This document shows positions 29,601 to 38,392 of a stretch of 64,000 nt of DNA, piece after piece. Origin of the DNA: Rhizobium sp. TH2 (GTDB lineage Bacteria > Pseudomonadota > Alphaproteobacteria > Rhizobiales > Rhizobiaceae); NCBI RefSeq assembly GCF_024707525.1, contig NZ_CP062231.1, positions 4,777,501 to 4,841,500 of the forward strand, given 5' to 3'. Every line of letters begins with the position of its first letter. The stretch's first letter is position 1. Below the pieces are notes generated by a model, which saw only the letters and a list, made by a program, of their open reading frames with translations, searched no databases and was not told where the DNA came from. The translations under genes were made by a program, and so were the position numbers.

Positions 29601-29609
29601 GTGAATAGC

Positions 29610-30581
29610 TCAGGACTTGAAAAAGGCCAGGAGGTCCGCGTTGACGATCTCGGGATGCGTCGTGGCCATGCCATGCGGCAGGCCCTTGTGGACGCTGAGC
29701 TTGCCGTTCTTGAGCAGCTTGATGGCTAGATGCGCGGAATCAGCGATTGGCACGATCTGGTCGTCGTCGCCATGCATGACGAGCACCGGCACGTCGATTT
29801 TCTCCAGGTCTTCCGTGAAGTCCGTCTCCGAGAAGGCCTTGATGCAATCGTAATGGGCCTTGGCGCCGCCCATCATCCCTTGGCGCCACCAATTCTCGAC
29901 CACGGCAGGCGACACCTTGGCGTCCGGTCGATTGTAGCCGTAGAACGGGCCGGCAGCGACATCATGATAAAACTGGGCGCGGTTGGCGACGAGCGCGGAC
30001 CGAAAGCCATCGAAGACTTCGATCGGCAGGCCGCCCGGATTCTTCTCCGACTTGACCATGATTGGCGGCACGGCACCAATCAGGACCGCTTTGGAGACAC
30101 GACCGCCACCGCCATATTGCGCGACATAGCGAGCGACTTCGCCGCCGCCTGTGGAATGGCCGACATGGATCGCGTTCTTGAGGTCGAGATGCTTGACGAC
30201 CTCGGCGACATCGGCGGCATAGGTGTCCATCTCGTTGCCATAGGCGGTCTGGGTCGAACGGCCATGGCCGCGCCGGTCATGCGCGATCACGCGATAGCCC
30301 TGCTCGAAGAAATAGAGCATCTGGTTGTCCCAGTCATCGGCCGACAGCGGCCAGCCGTGATGGAAGACGATCGCCTGTGCATCCCCAGGACCCCAGTCCT
30401 TGTAATAGATGCGTGTGCCGTCCTTGGTGGTGACAAAGCCGTCTGACATTGTGGTGTGCTCCTTGTTGGCGGTGTGGGAAGCGGCCTGGGCAGGTTGGGG
30501 GAAATTTGAAACAGTGGCAACGGCAATCAATCCGAGCCCTGCTTTCATGACATTTCTACGTGTCGCTTTTGTCTCAAACAT
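29610..30581 (-). CDS. Exported alpha/beta-hydrolase (non-heme chloroperoxidase-like)
   Basis: A 323-aa hydrolase related to non-heme chloroperoxidases/esterases. The N-terminus [15 protein letters not shown] followed by a hydrophobic run and PAQAAS is a twin-arginine-type signal. The core shows [11 protein letters not shown] (oxyanion), [12 protein letters not shown] (Ser nucleophile), HGDDDQIVP (Asp) and GLPHGM (His). The ATG at 30581 is preceded by GGAGAC; an ATG at 30593 is an alternative. It faces an OhrR-type regulator across a region with three related palindromes, so it is probably induced by oxidants or organic peroxides. The physiological substrate is unknown. Confidence 0.88.
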   Translation of the reverse strand: MFETKATRRNVMKAGLGLIAVATVSNFPQPAQAASHTANKEHTTMSDGFVTTKDGTRIYYKDWGPGDAQAIVFHHGWPLSADDWDNQMLYFFEQGYRVIAHDRRGHGRSTQTAYGNEMDTYAADVAEVVKHLDLKNAIHVGHSTGGGEVARYVAQYGGGGRVSKAVLIGAVPPIMVKSEKNPGGLPIEVFDGFRSALVANRAQFYHDVAAGPFYGYNRPDAKVSPAVVENWWRQGMMGGAKAHYDCIKAFSETDFTEDLEKIDVPVLVMHGDDDQIVPIADSAHLAIKLLKNGKLSVHKGLPHGMATTHPEIVNADLLAFFKS

Positions 30582-30609
30582 TGCCGTCTCCATGTATGCC
30601 GCGATATTT

Positions 30610-30702
30610 GATATCGCGATATCGATATGCATAAAGCAAGATTCTGGACCTGTCCAGTATTTTATTTATCGCGATATTATTTTTTGTGATATCGTATTCA
30701 CA
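30610..30702. promoter_or_regulatory. Candidate operators of the OhrR-like regulator
   Basis: The divergent intergenic region holds three related palindromes: GATATCGCGATATC (30610-30623), TATCGCGATA (30667-30676) and TGTGATATCGTATTCACA (685-702 of the same kilobase, 30685-30702). They lie close to both start codons. The shared ATATCG core suggests one dimeric regulator binding several sites, most simply the adjacent MarR/OhrR protein. No binding data exist for this sequence, and the published OhrR box in other alphaproteobacteria differs in detail. Confidence 0.6.
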
Positions 30703-30726
30703 TTGAACCAACACACGGGTTTCACG

Positions 30727-31167
30727 ATGACCAGAGCCTCACCCCGCCCCCTCGACGAACAGCTGTGCTTCACGCTCTATTCGGCCAGCATGGCCGTCAG
30801 CCGCATGTACAAGCCGATGCTCGACGCGATGGGCATCACCTATCCGCAATATCTGGTGCTGAGCGCGCTCGACGAGCATGACGGGCTGACGATCGGCGCC
30901 ATTGCCGATCGCCTGGCGCTCGAATCAAGCACCGTGACGCCACCCGCCAAGCGGCTGGAGCAAGCGGGCCTGCTGGAGCGCCGGCGCAGCAAGGAAGACG
31001 AGCGGCAGGTGAATGTGTTTCTCACCGACGCCGGCCGCAAGCTGCTCGGCGAGAGCAAGTGTCTCGGGGATACGCTGATCGAGCGCTCGAAGATGACGCC
31101 CGCCGAGGTACAGCGGCTGAACGAGCGGATGCAGGGGTTTTTGGCGGCGGTGAATGATGTTGGCTAG
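30727..31167 (+). CDS. OhrR/MarR-family redox-sensing regulator
   Basis: A 146-aa winged-helix repressor. PLDEQLCFTLYSAS near the N-terminus carries Cys14 in the position of the peroxidatic cysteine of OhrR, and YPQYLVLSALDEHD, SSTVTPPAKRLEQAGLLERR and DERQVNVFLTDAGR are typical of the family. OhrR members lose DNA binding when the cysteine is oxidised by organic hydroperoxides. There is no ohr peroxidase gene here; the divergent gene is an exported alpha/beta-hydrolase instead, so the target set differs from classic ohrR-ohr. Confidence 0.88.
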   Translation: MTRASPRPLDEQLCFTLYSASMAVSRMYKPMLDAMGITYPQYLVLSALDEHDGLTIGAIADRLALESSTVTPPAKRLEQAGLLERRRSKEDERQVNVFLTDAGRKLLGESKCLGDTLIERSKMTPAEVQRLNERMQGFLAAVNDVG

Positions 31168-31181
31168 GGCGCTAACAGCAT

Positions 31182-31359
31182 GACCCCGCCCCGAAACCCC
31201 TCCCCACAAGGGGGAGGGGCCAATACTTGGCTCCCGCCTTGGTCCAAAATTCCGCCTAGATATGTTGGACGAACTACAGCACTGCTTGCTCTGCATTGAG
31301 TAAGATGAGGCGGTACTGCAAGTTAAGCCCCTCCCCCTTGTGGGGAGGGGGGCGGGGTC
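31182..31359. repeat. Palindromic intergenic element, type B copy 2
   Basis: A 178-bp copy of the element at 21539-21700, with the same arms (GACCCCGCCCCGAAACCCC and complement) and CCCCTCCCC/GGGGAGGGG hairpins but an unrelated centre. It sits 14 bp after the OhrR-like stop. Confidence 0.8.
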
Positions 31360-31380
31360 TTACTTTCTATCCAGAAACGC

Positions 31381-31409
31381 AAAACCCCGACCGCAATGCG
31401 ACCGGGGTT
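31381..31409 (-). terminator. Rho-independent terminator of bfr
   Basis: AACCCCG (31383-31389) pairs with CGGGGTT (31403-31409); the loop can extend the helix through ACCGC/GCG-type pairs. On the minus strand the stem is followed by TTTTGCG. It lies 25 bp after the bfr stop. Confidence 0.65.
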
Positions 31410-31433
31410 GGACGATTCTCGCTACCGCCTAGC

Positions 31434-31919
31434 TCACTCCGCCTCGTTGGCCGGTTCCGCGTTGAGCTGGCCATATTTCTCCACGCCCAGTTTCCCAAGC
31501 AAATCGAGCTGGGTCTCGAGGAAGTCGATATGGCCTTCCTCGTCGCCGAGCAGCTCCTCGAACAGCTTCATGGAAACATAGTCGCCGGCCGCGTGACAGA
31601 TGTCGCGGGACTGCTTGTAGGCCGTGCGCGCGTCGTATTCGCCCGCGAGATCGGCTTCCAGCACTTCCTTGATGTTCTGGCCGATCCTGAGCGGCGCCAG
31701 CGTCTGGAGGTTCGGATGGCCTTCGAGGAAGATGATGCGGGCGACCAGGCGGTCGGCATGATGCATCTCTTCGATCGATTCGGCGCGCTCCTTCTTGGCG
31801 AGCTTCTGGTAACCCCAGTCCTCGAGCAGGCGGAAATGCACCCAATACTGGTTGACCGCGCCGAGTTCGAGGAAAAGCGCCTGGTTGAGACGCTCGATGA
31901 CTTTCGGATCGCCCTTCAT
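31434..31919 (-). CDS. bfr: Bacterioferritin
   Basis: A 161-aa heme-containing ferritin that oxidises and stores iron in a 24-mer shell. Ferroxidase ligands Glu18, Glu51 and His54 are seen in [11 protein letters not shown] and [10 protein letters not shown], with Met52 as the heme ligand; the later Glu and [10 protein letters not shown] residues complete the site. bfd lies upstream on the same strand, with an Irr-type box between them, so bfr should be repressed when iron is scarce. Confidence 0.97.
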   Translation of the reverse strand: MKGDPKVIERLNQALFLELGAVNQYWVHFRLLEDWGYQKLAKKERAESIEEMHHADRLVARIIFLEGHPNLQTLAPLRIGQNIKEVLEADLAGEYDARTAYKQSRDICHAAGDYVSMKLFEELLGDEEGHIDFLETQLDLLGKLGVEKYGQLNAEPANEAE

Positions 31920-31985
31920 TTTGGTTCTCCCTGCTGATTATTTCGGGATAATCAAAGCAGGAATTGGCTGATATGTCGAGCCAAA

Positions 31986-32019
31986 TTTAGAATGATTCAA
32001 AAAATAGAATCGTTCCAAA
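31986..32019. promoter_or_regulatory. Tandem Irr (ICE-type) boxes upstream of bfr
   Basis: TTTAGAATGATTCAAAA (31986-32002) matches the rhizobial iron-control element consensus TTTAGAAYRATTCTAAA at 16 of 17 positions. A weaker second motif, AATAGAATCGTTCCAAA (32003-32019), follows immediately and matches at about 12 of 17. They lie 67-100 bp before the bfr start. Irr of Rhizobium and Bradyrhizobium binds such boxes and represses iron-storage genes under low iron. Confidence 0.75.
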
Positions 32020-32057
32020 GGAGATCGGAATGTCATGAAAACAATGAGTGGGGGGAA

Positions 32058-32369
32058 TCAGGCGACCTGCGCCATACGTTCGCGGCGCGCGTGGATGGCG
32101 ATCTTCTGCTCTTCCTTGAAAACGCGCAGGCGTTCCATGAAGACCACGACTTCTTCGCCTTCGGATGTCCGGGCTGCGTGATATTCCTCGGTGGTCTTGA
32201 CGATGATATCGACGACATTGGGGAAGCAACCGCAGCAACGGCCACGCTTTTGCAGGGCGTGATAAACCTTGCCCGGCACGATCAACTGCCAACAGTCCTC
32301 GTCAAGCAGCGAGATGATCGCTTCCTTGATGTCTTTGTCGGTGATCAGGTTGCAGGAGCAAACCATCAT
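32058..32369 (-). CDS. bfd: Bacterioferritin-associated ferredoxin-like protein (Bfd), extended
   Basis: A 103-aa [2Fe-2S] protein. The Bfd/NifU-linker cysteine pattern is complete: VCSCN at residues 3-7 and RCCGCFPNVV about 40 residues later. Bfd reduces the core iron of bacterioferritin so that it can leave the shell. The usual length is near 64 residues; here a helical, charged tail of about 35 residues (VFMERLRVFKEEQKIAIHAR) follows. A second ATG one codon in is equally possible. bfr lies 138 bp downstream on the same strand but has its own regulated promoter. Confidence 0.88.
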   Translation of the reverse strand: MMVCSCNLITDKDIKEAIISLLDEDCWQLIVPGKVYHALQKRGRCCGCFPNVVDIIVKTTEEYHAARTSEGEEVVVFMERLRVFKEEQKIAIHARRERMAQVA

Positions 32370-32545
32370 GGCAGGGAATTCCGGGCCGATTCAGAAATAT
32401 ACCCTCTTTAATCAAAAGGGGACTGCTGCTGTCAAGATATGGAATTGTCGCAGTCATAAGAAATTGGGACGCGCGACCAAAGAAAGTGACAAAATCGCGC
32501 ATTCCAAGCGCTTCCCCCGGAAAACGTGAAGGCTGAACAGTGCGT

Positions 32546-33853
32546 TCAGACCTTCACCTTCTGCAGGACGAAGTCCTCGGTGCCGAAGAATTTCTTGTAG
32601 CGCTCGACCTCGGAGGCGATTCCCGTCGCCTTGTTGGGATTGTCAGAGAGCTTGACGGCCGGACGGCCATTGGCCTCCACGACCTTGCAGACCACGGAGA
32701 TCGGATTGAGCCCGGTCACCTCGTCGGGCACGCAATCCTCGAAATCATTGGTCAGGTTGGTGCCCCAGCCGAAGCTCATGCGCACCCGGCCCTGGAAATG
32801 CTTGTAGGTTTCGATGATCGTATCGACGTCGAGGCCATCCGAGAAGATCAGCAGCTTTTCCCTGGGGTCGCGGCCATGGCTCTTCCACCAGGCGATGATC
32901 TTCTCGCCGCCTTCGATCGGCGGGGCGCTGTCGGGGCGGAAGCCTGTCCAGTCGGCCACCCAGTCCGGCGCGTGGCGCAGAAAGGAAGATGTACCGAAGG
33001 CATCGGGCAGAACAATCAGCAGGTTGCCGCCATAGAGCCGTTCCCAATCCTTGAGGATCTTGTAGGGCGCCTCCGCGAGTTCGGCGTCGGTCTCGGCGAG
33101 CGCGGCGCTGACCATCGGCAGTTCATGCGCATTGGTGCCGACAGCTTCGAGGTCGGTATCCATGGCGAGCAGCACGTTCGACGTGCCGGTAAAAGCCGGG
33201 CCGATGCCTTCCTTGAGCGCTTCGACGCACCAGCGCTGCCAGAGGAAGGAGTGCCGCCGCCGCGTGCCGAAATCGGAAATCCTGAGGCCCGGATATTGCC
33301 GGAGGCGCTGCACCTTCTCCCACATCCGCGACTTGGCGCGCGCATAGATGACATCGAGCGTGAACTGGCCGAGACCCTTCATCGCCGCGCGCGAGCGGAG
33401 TTCGTTGATGATGGCGAGCGCCGGGATTTCCCACATCGTGGTCTCCGCCCAGCGGCCGGCGAAGGTGAGCTCATACTGGCCGTCCCTGCGCGAGAGCTCG
33501 TATTCCGGCAGCTGGAAGGTCGATAGCCAGGCGAGGAACTCGGGCTCGAAAATCTGCTGGCGGCCGTAGAACGTGTTACCCGCGAGCCAGATCATTTCCT
33601 TTTTGGAGAACCTGAGGTCGCGCGCATGATCGAGCTGGTCGCGCAGTTCCTGTTCGTCGATGTCGTCGGCGAGCCGCACCGATTTCGAACGATTGATCAC
33701 CGAGAACGTCGTGTCGACATCCGGATGCATCTTCCAGATCATCTGCAGCATCAGCAGCTTGTAGAAATCGGTATCGAGCAGCGAGCGCACGATCGGATCG
33801 AGCTTCCAGGCATGGCTCCAAACGCGGCGGGCAATATCGGTCTTCGCGGCCAT
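32546..33853 (-). CDS. pncB: Nicotinate phosphoribosyltransferase
   Basis: A 435-aa enzyme of NAD salvage that joins nicotinate and PRPP to nicotinate mononucleotide with ATP. The phosphorylated histidine lies in [11 protein letters not shown] (about 210-220) and [10 protein letters not shown] binds the PRPP phosphate. [13 protein letters not shown] at the N-terminus is the substrate-binding signature. pncA lies 19 bp upstream on the same strand, so nicotinamide is deamidated and then ribosylated by the products of one operon. Confidence 0.97.
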   Translation of the reverse strand: MAAKTDIARRVWSHAWKLDPIVRSLLDTDFYKLLMLQMIWKMHPDVDTTFSVINRSKSVRLADDIDEQELRDQLDHARDLRFSKKEMIWLAGNTFYGRQQIFEPEFLAWLSTFQLPEYELSRRDGQYELTFAGRWAETTMWEIPALAIINELRSRAAMKGLGQFTLDVIYARAKSRMWEKVQRLRQYPGLRISDFGTRRRHSFLWQRWCVEALKEGIGPAFTGTSNVLLAMDTDLEAVGTNAHELPMVSAALAETDAELAEAPYKILKDWERLYGGNLLIVLPDAFGTSSFLRHAPDWVADWTGFRPDSAPPIEGGEKIIAWWKSHGRDPREKLLIFSDGLDVDTIIETYKHFQGRVRMSFGWGTNLTNDFEDCVPDEVTGLNPISVVCKVVEANGRPAVKLSDNPNKATGIASEVERYKKFFGTEDFVLQKVKV

Positions 33854-33872
33854 GGCGGCCTCCAGTCATCTG

Positions 33873-34472
33873 TCAGACCAGCGTGACGCCGGCGGCTTTC
33901 ATTTGTTCATTCATCGCGGCCATCGACCCATTGAGGTCAATGCCGCGGCAGGCATCGAGAATGACCGTGGTAGCAAACCCGTGACCGGCAGCGTCGAGCG
34001 CAGAATAGGCGACGCAGAAATCTGTGGCGAGGCCGCAGAGCACGACTTCGGAAATACCGCATTCCCGGAGATAGCCGACGAGGCCGGTCGGCGTCGTCCT
34101 GTCGTTTTCGTAAAAGGCGGAATAGGAGTCGATCTCGTGGTGGAATCCCTTGTGGAGCACCAGTTCGGCGTTCGTCCGATCCAGCGCGTCATGGAGTTCG
34201 GCGCCACGCGTGCCCTGCACGCAATGATCCGGCCACAGCGTCTGCGGTCCATAGGGCATCTCAACCATCTCGAACGGCGCCTTGCCCGGATGGCTAGAGG
34301 CGAAGCTCGAATGGCCGGCGGGGTGCCAATCCTGCGTAAGAATGACATGCTCGTGGTCTGATATCAGGCGGTTGATGACCGGAATGATCTCATCGCCGCC
34401 TGCCACCGCCAGCGCGCCGCCCGGGCAAAAATCATACTGCATGTCGATGACAACAAGCGCCTTGCCGGCCAT
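33873..34472 (-). CDS. pncA: Nicotinamidase (pyrazinamidase)
   Basis: A 199-aa isochorismatase-fold amidase that converts nicotinamide to nicotinate. The catalytic triad is visible: Asp10 in VVIDMQYDFCPGG, Lys in VLHKGFHHEID, and Cys in DFCVAYSALDA. The metal site is DWHPAGHSSF. The ATG at 34472 has AGAGG upstream. It forms an operon with pncB. Confidence 0.96.
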   Translation of the reverse strand: MAGKALVVIDMQYDFCPGGALAVAGGDEIIPVINRLISDHEHVILTQDWHPAGHSSFASSHPGKAPFEMVEMPYGPQTLWPDHCVQGTRGAELHDALDRTNAELVLHKGFHHEIDSYSAFYENDRTTPTGLVGYLRECGISEVVLCGLATDFCVAYSALDAAGHGFATTVILDACRGIDLNGSMAAMNEQMKAAGVTLV

Positions 34473-34556
34473 GCCAAACCTCTTCGAAACCTTGAGCGTC
34501 AAAGGTCAATCATGTTTGTGGATTTCGCACAAGTGCAGCCGAGCCCAACGGCGATC

Positions 34557-35759
34557 TCAATGACCCTTGATGCCGTCCGCATGGCGGGTGAGGTTGGAGA
34601 GCAGGAGCACCACGATGAGCAGCATCGGCGTGCCGATGAAGATTGCCGCAAAGCCCGTATGCTCGGCCACGAAACCGAACAGCGTGGGCAGGAAGAGCGT
34701 GCCGGAATAGCCCATGATCGTGACGACCGACAGCCCGACGCCCTTGGCCATCCCAGGCAGATTGCCCGCCGCCGAAAAGGCGATCGGCACCATGTTGGAG
34801 ACGCCGACGCCGCAGAGCGCGAAGCCGGCGATCGCCACATAGGCGTTGGGCGCAAAACCGGCGATCAGCATGCCGACAAAGGCGATGACGCCCGAAACCT
34901 GCATCGTCCTGACCGCTCCGAAGCGATCGCGTATGCCATCGCCGAACAGCCGCATGATGGTCATCGCGCCATGCATGGCGCCCGCCGCGAAGGCCGAGAT
35001 CGTCAGGGTCGAGCCGAGTTCCTTGTTCAGGTAGAGCGCCGACCAGTCGATCACCACGCCTTCCTGCACCATGCAGAACAGCGCCACGATGCCGAGCAGC
35101 CAGGGCAGTGGGCTCTTGAACAGGCTCGTCTTCGGCGCCGCCGCTTCATGGATATCCTCGACATGGGGGCCGTCATGCAGGATCATCGAGAGCGCGGAGA
35201 AAAGCACGGCGGCGCTGACGCCGGTGATGATGAGCGCATGGGCGAGCGGCCCGAGCGTATCGATCATATAGCCGCTGGCCGCGGAGCCTAACAGCGCGCC
35301 GAGGCTCCAGAAGGCGTGGCAGGACGACATGATCGCCTTGCGCATCGATTTCTCGACTTCCACGGCATTGGCATTCATCGCGACATCCATGGCGCCGGCA
35401 AAGCCGCCGAACAGGAAGACGGCCATGCCCGCCGTCCAGACATTCGGCGCCAGCGTGATCAGCAGCATGGCGAAGAGCCAGATCGAGCCCGTGACCTTGG
35501 CCACGACACTGGAACCGTATTTCGCGATACCAGCGCCGCAGAAGGGCATGATGGTGACCGAGCCGACGCCGTAGCAGACGACAAGCAGGCTGACATAGAA
35601 GGGCGACAGCATCAGCCGGTCGGCGAGCTCGGGCACCTTGAGCGACCAGGCGCCTGCATAGAGCCCGTTGGCGAGGAACAAGAGCTTGACGGCGATGCGC
35701 TCGCGCGGATAGCGGCCGATCAGGGCCGGTGTGGGGAGAGTCCGGTCAACCATTGTCAT
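34557..35759 (-). CDS. MFS transporter
   Basis: A 400-aa, twelve-span major facilitator. The sequence RYPRERIAVKLLFLANGLYAGAWSLKVPEL is typical of the FucP/YbjJ-like group of drug or sugar exporters, and FLFGGFAGAMDVAMNANAVEVEKS matches the YbjJ-type motif near TM4. The substrate cannot be deduced. It is 84 bp downstream of nothing on its own strand except the DeoR regulator, and it precedes pncA on the same strand, so co-transcription with the NAD salvage genes is possible. Confidence 0.88.
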   Translation of the reverse strand: MTMVDRTLPTPALIGRYPRERIAVKLLFLANGLYAGAWSLKVPELADRLMLSPFYVSLLVVCYGVGSVTIMPFCGAGIAKYGSSVVAKVTGSIWLFAMLLITLAPNVWTAGMAVFLFGGFAGAMDVAMNANAVEVEKSMRKAIMSSCHAFWSLGALLGSAASGYMIDTLGPLAHALIITGVSAAVLFSALSMILHDGPHVEDIHEAAAPKTSLFKSPLPWLLGIVALFCMVQEGVVIDWSALYLNKELGSTLTISAFAAGAMHGAMTIMRLFGDGIRDRFGAVRTMQVSGVIAFVGMLIAGFAPNAYVAIAGFALCGVGVSNMVPIAFSAAGNLPGMAKGVGLSVVTIMGYSGTLFLPTLFGFVAEHTGFAAIFIGTPMLLIVVLLLSNLTRHADGIKGH

Positions 35760-35839
35760 GTCCAGTTTTCGGCGTTCTTTTGCAGCGCGTTGAAGGCAGG
35801 TTCAAGTCCACTACCCATCATTGCGGATGATTCTGAGGG

Positions 35840-36625
35840 TCACGAGGGGGTGGGATGGGCGACGATGACATTGACACCGGCGCGCGTCAGGTCACGCACA
35901 TATCCCGCCTCGGCATCATGTTCGAGCACGACATGGTCTCGCTTCCCGACAGGCACGACCTCGAAGGGCGCGGCGGCGCCGAGCTTCTCGTTCGTCACGG
36001 CGGCAAGCACGGAGCGCGACCTAAGTGCAATGAAGCGCTTGAACTCGGCCTCGTCGAAATCCTGCGCGCTGATGCCGGTCGCAGCCTCGAAGCCGCAGCT
36101 GCCCAGCACGCAGATATCGGGATGGAAATTGGATGCGTCGGCCATGGCCTTGGCGCCGATCACACCACCGGTGCGGTGATCGAGCTTGCCGCCGAGCACA
36201 ACGACATCGATCTCACTGCGGTCGAGAAGGGCAGACGCGACCATCGGGGAATTAGTGATGACCGTGAGCTTCAACCCAGGCGGAATGGCTTGCGCGATGG
36301 CGAGATTGGTCGAACCCGCATCGATGAACAGTGTCATTCCCGACTCGAAAAGCGGCACGGCCGCGCGCGCCATGGCATCCTTACGCTCCGGCTTCAGCTG
36401 GAGTCGCTCCGTGAGGCTCGAATCGTCGGTCATGACGGGAAGCGCGCCACCATAGACCCGCCGGCAGAGGCCCGCCGCCGCCATCTCGCGAAGATCCCGC
36501 CTGATCGTATCCTCCGAGATCGCCAGTTCCTGTGCGAGCGCGGCCGCGATAATCCGGCCCTCGCCCTGAAGGCGTTTCAGGATGAGGCTCTGCCTTTCAT
36601 GGAGCAAGAGGTCGGCAACGTTCAT
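35840..36625 (-). CDS. DeoR/GlpR-family transcriptional regulator
   Basis: A 261-aa repressor. N-terminal DeoR helix-turn-helix: RQSLILKRLQGEGRIIAAALAQELAISEDTIRRDLREM (about 9-46). C-terminal sugar-phosphate sensor (DeoRC) domain with FIDAGSTNLAIAQ, VVVLGGKLDHRTGGVIG and the effector loop near AVTNEKLG. It lies 80 bp upstream of the MFS gene on the same strand and may control it. No operator is obvious. Confidence 0.88.
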   Translation of the reverse strand: MNVADLLLHERQSLILKRLQGEGRIIAAALAQELAISEDTIRRDLREMAAAGLCRRVYGGALPVMTDDSSLTERLQLKPERKDAMARAAVPLFESGMTLFIDAGSTNLAIAQAIPPGLKLTVITNSPMVASALLDRSEIDVVVLGGKLDHRTGGVIGAKAMADASNFHPDICVLGSCGFEAATGISAQDFDEAEFKRFIALRSRSVLAAVTNEKLGAAAPFEVVPVGKRDHVVLEHDAEAGYVRDLTRAGVNVIVAHPTPS

Positions 36626-36724
36626 AAGAATTGAATCCGGCAACAACTGACGCAATCATGCACAAACGTGCACCACTCGTCAAGCCGATCCGGCAGCTTG
36701 ATTTCTTAAGCTAGGGCTTGAAAC

Positions 36725-37045
36725 TTAGAGAACCGGCGCTTTTGCAGCGAGGAAAATGGCGAGGCAGGCGATGGAGAGCGTGGTCTCCAGTCGTGCGACA
36801 GTTGCGCCCTTGCGGAGAAATTGCCCCGCTCCGAGGCCGACAACACATATGATTGCACCAGCGGCGGCACCGTATTGCTGCAGGGCAAGTCCTGATGCGC
36901 CGAGACATGCGGCAGAGGCAGCCGATATGATTGCCAGTTCCGTTGCCGCCGGATTCGTCTCGATCCTGAACATGGCCAGGAATTTCGGCCAACTCAGCGC
37001 AATGGCCGCGACCAGCAACACCATGGGCACCATATTGCCGTTCAT
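36725..37045 (-). CDS. Small integral membrane protein, unknown
   Basis: A 106-aa protein with three to four hydrophobic segments (about 6-25, 36-56, 58-74 and 88-104). ATG at 37045 follows GGAGAG. I find no named family; the length and spacing recall small EamA/DMT-like or DUF membrane proteins. It sits alone between the DeoR gene and the HPP protein gene. Confidence 0.55.
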   Translation of the reverse strand: MNGNMVPMVLLVAAIALSWPKFLAMFRIETNPAATELAIISAASAACLGASGLALQQYGAAAGAIICVVGLGAGQFLRKGATVARLETTLSIACLAIFLAAKAPVL

Positions 37046-37243
37046 CGTCACTCTCCGGCCTCGATATTCGTCCGGCGGAGCAGGAACGCCAGCCGGACAG
37101 CAGGTTCGAAGCAAGTTCGATGCCAGACACCATCTGCCCATCGATGCGGCAAATGATGTCGGAGGCGACGCACGGAACGCGAAAATCTTGTGCAACTATG
37201 CCAAATGTGATTATTCCATCGCCACATTCTCCCTGTCGAAGAC

Positions 37244-38383
37244 GTGGCGCCTCGGACAATTGAACAAATTCTCAGCAAAGTGCCTAAATTGAAGCTTTTC
37301 AATCCCATACTCGCCGGTGCTACCCTTCAGGAGCGCCTTATTGGCTGCGCGGGCGCCCTGCTCGGCATATGCGTGACGGCGCTGACATGCGGCTATGTAT
37401 TCGGAACGCCGGAGCATTTTCCGCTGATCGTCGCGCCGATCGGCGCTTCCGCCGTGCTGCTGTTCGCGGTGCCTGCGAGCCCTTTGGCCCAGCCCTGGCC
37501 GATCGTCGGCGGCAATACGATATCGGCACTGGTCGGCGTCACCGTCGCCCACTATGTCGGCAATCCCATGCTTGCCGTGGGCCTGGCGGTCGGGCTTGCC
37601 ATTTTGGCCATGTCCCTCACCCGTTCGCTGCATCCACCTGGCGGTGCTGCGGCACTGACGGCGGTGATCGGCGGGCCGGCGGTAGTCTCGGCCGGCTTCT
37701 GGTTCCCCTTCGTGCCGGTGGCGATCAATTCCGTCATCCTGGTCCTGCTGGGTCTTGTCTTCCACCGGCTGGCAAAGCGCAACTATCCCCACAGGCCCGC
37801 GCCCGTCGCCAATACCCACAAGACCGCGGACGTGCCGCCGGCCATGCGGGTCGGTTTCAACAAGCAGGATATCGACGCGGCCCTTTCGGAATTCAACGAA
37901 ACCCTTGATATCGATCGCGAGGATCTCGACCGCATTCTGCGGACGGTCGAGGCCAAGGCGCTCAACCGTGCGCATGCCGAACTCGTCTGCGCCGACATCA
38001 TGTCGCGAGACGTGGTCAGTGTCTCCGCGGAAGACGGCCCCGCAACGGCACGCAGGCTGTTGCTGGAGCACGATATCCGCACGCTTCCCGTCTTGAATGG
38101 CGAAAGGCGGCTGGTGGGAACTGTTGGATTGCGGGAACTGGCTGGGTTGCCGGATGATGCACCCATGCCGATGTCACGGGCAGCGACCGCTTCGCCCGAT
38201 GCGCCAGCGGTCAGCCTTCTGCCCAGCCTGACCGATGGCCGGAACCACGCAGTGGTTGTTGTCGGGGAAAATCACGCGGTGGCCGGAATCGTCTCACAGA
38301 CAGATTTGCTCGCGGCACTCGCCAAGAGCCTCTCAGTTGTGCGCAGGCCTGACGAAGTCATGCTTGACGGACGTGGAATTTAG
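37244..38383 (+). CDS. HPP family membrane protein with CBS domains
   Basis: A protein of up to 379 aa. The N-terminal half has four transmembrane segments and the HPP signature SLHPPGGAAALTAV (about 125-138), with PIGASAVLLFAVP before it. The C-terminal half has a pair of CBS domains (VCADIMSRDVVSVSAEDGPATA and a second ending IVSQTDLLAALAKS). Plant and cyanobacterial HPP proteins carry nitrite; the CBS pair normally binds adenosine nucleotides and may gate transport. I see GTG at 37244 as the likeliest start; GTG at 37277 is an alternative. Confidence 0.85.
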   Translation: MAPRTIEQILSKVPKLKLFNPILAGATLQERLIGCAGALLGICVTALTCGYVFGTPEHFPLIVAPIGASAVLLFAVPASPLAQPWPIVGGNTISALVGVTVAHYVGNPMLAVGLAVGLAILAMSLTRSLHPPGGAAALTAVIGGPAVVSAGFWFPFVPVAINSVILVLLGLVFHRLAKRNYPHRPAPVANTHKTADVPPAMRVGFNKQDIDAALSEFNETLDIDREDLDRILRTVEAKALNRAHAELVCADIMSRDVVSVSAEDGPATARRLLLEHDIRTLPVLNGERRLVGTVGLRELAGLPDDAPMPMSRAATASPDAPAVSLLPSLTDGRNHAVVVVGENHAVAGIVSQTDLLAALAKSLSVVRRPDEVMLDGRGI

Positions 38384-38392
38384 GCGCTGGCC

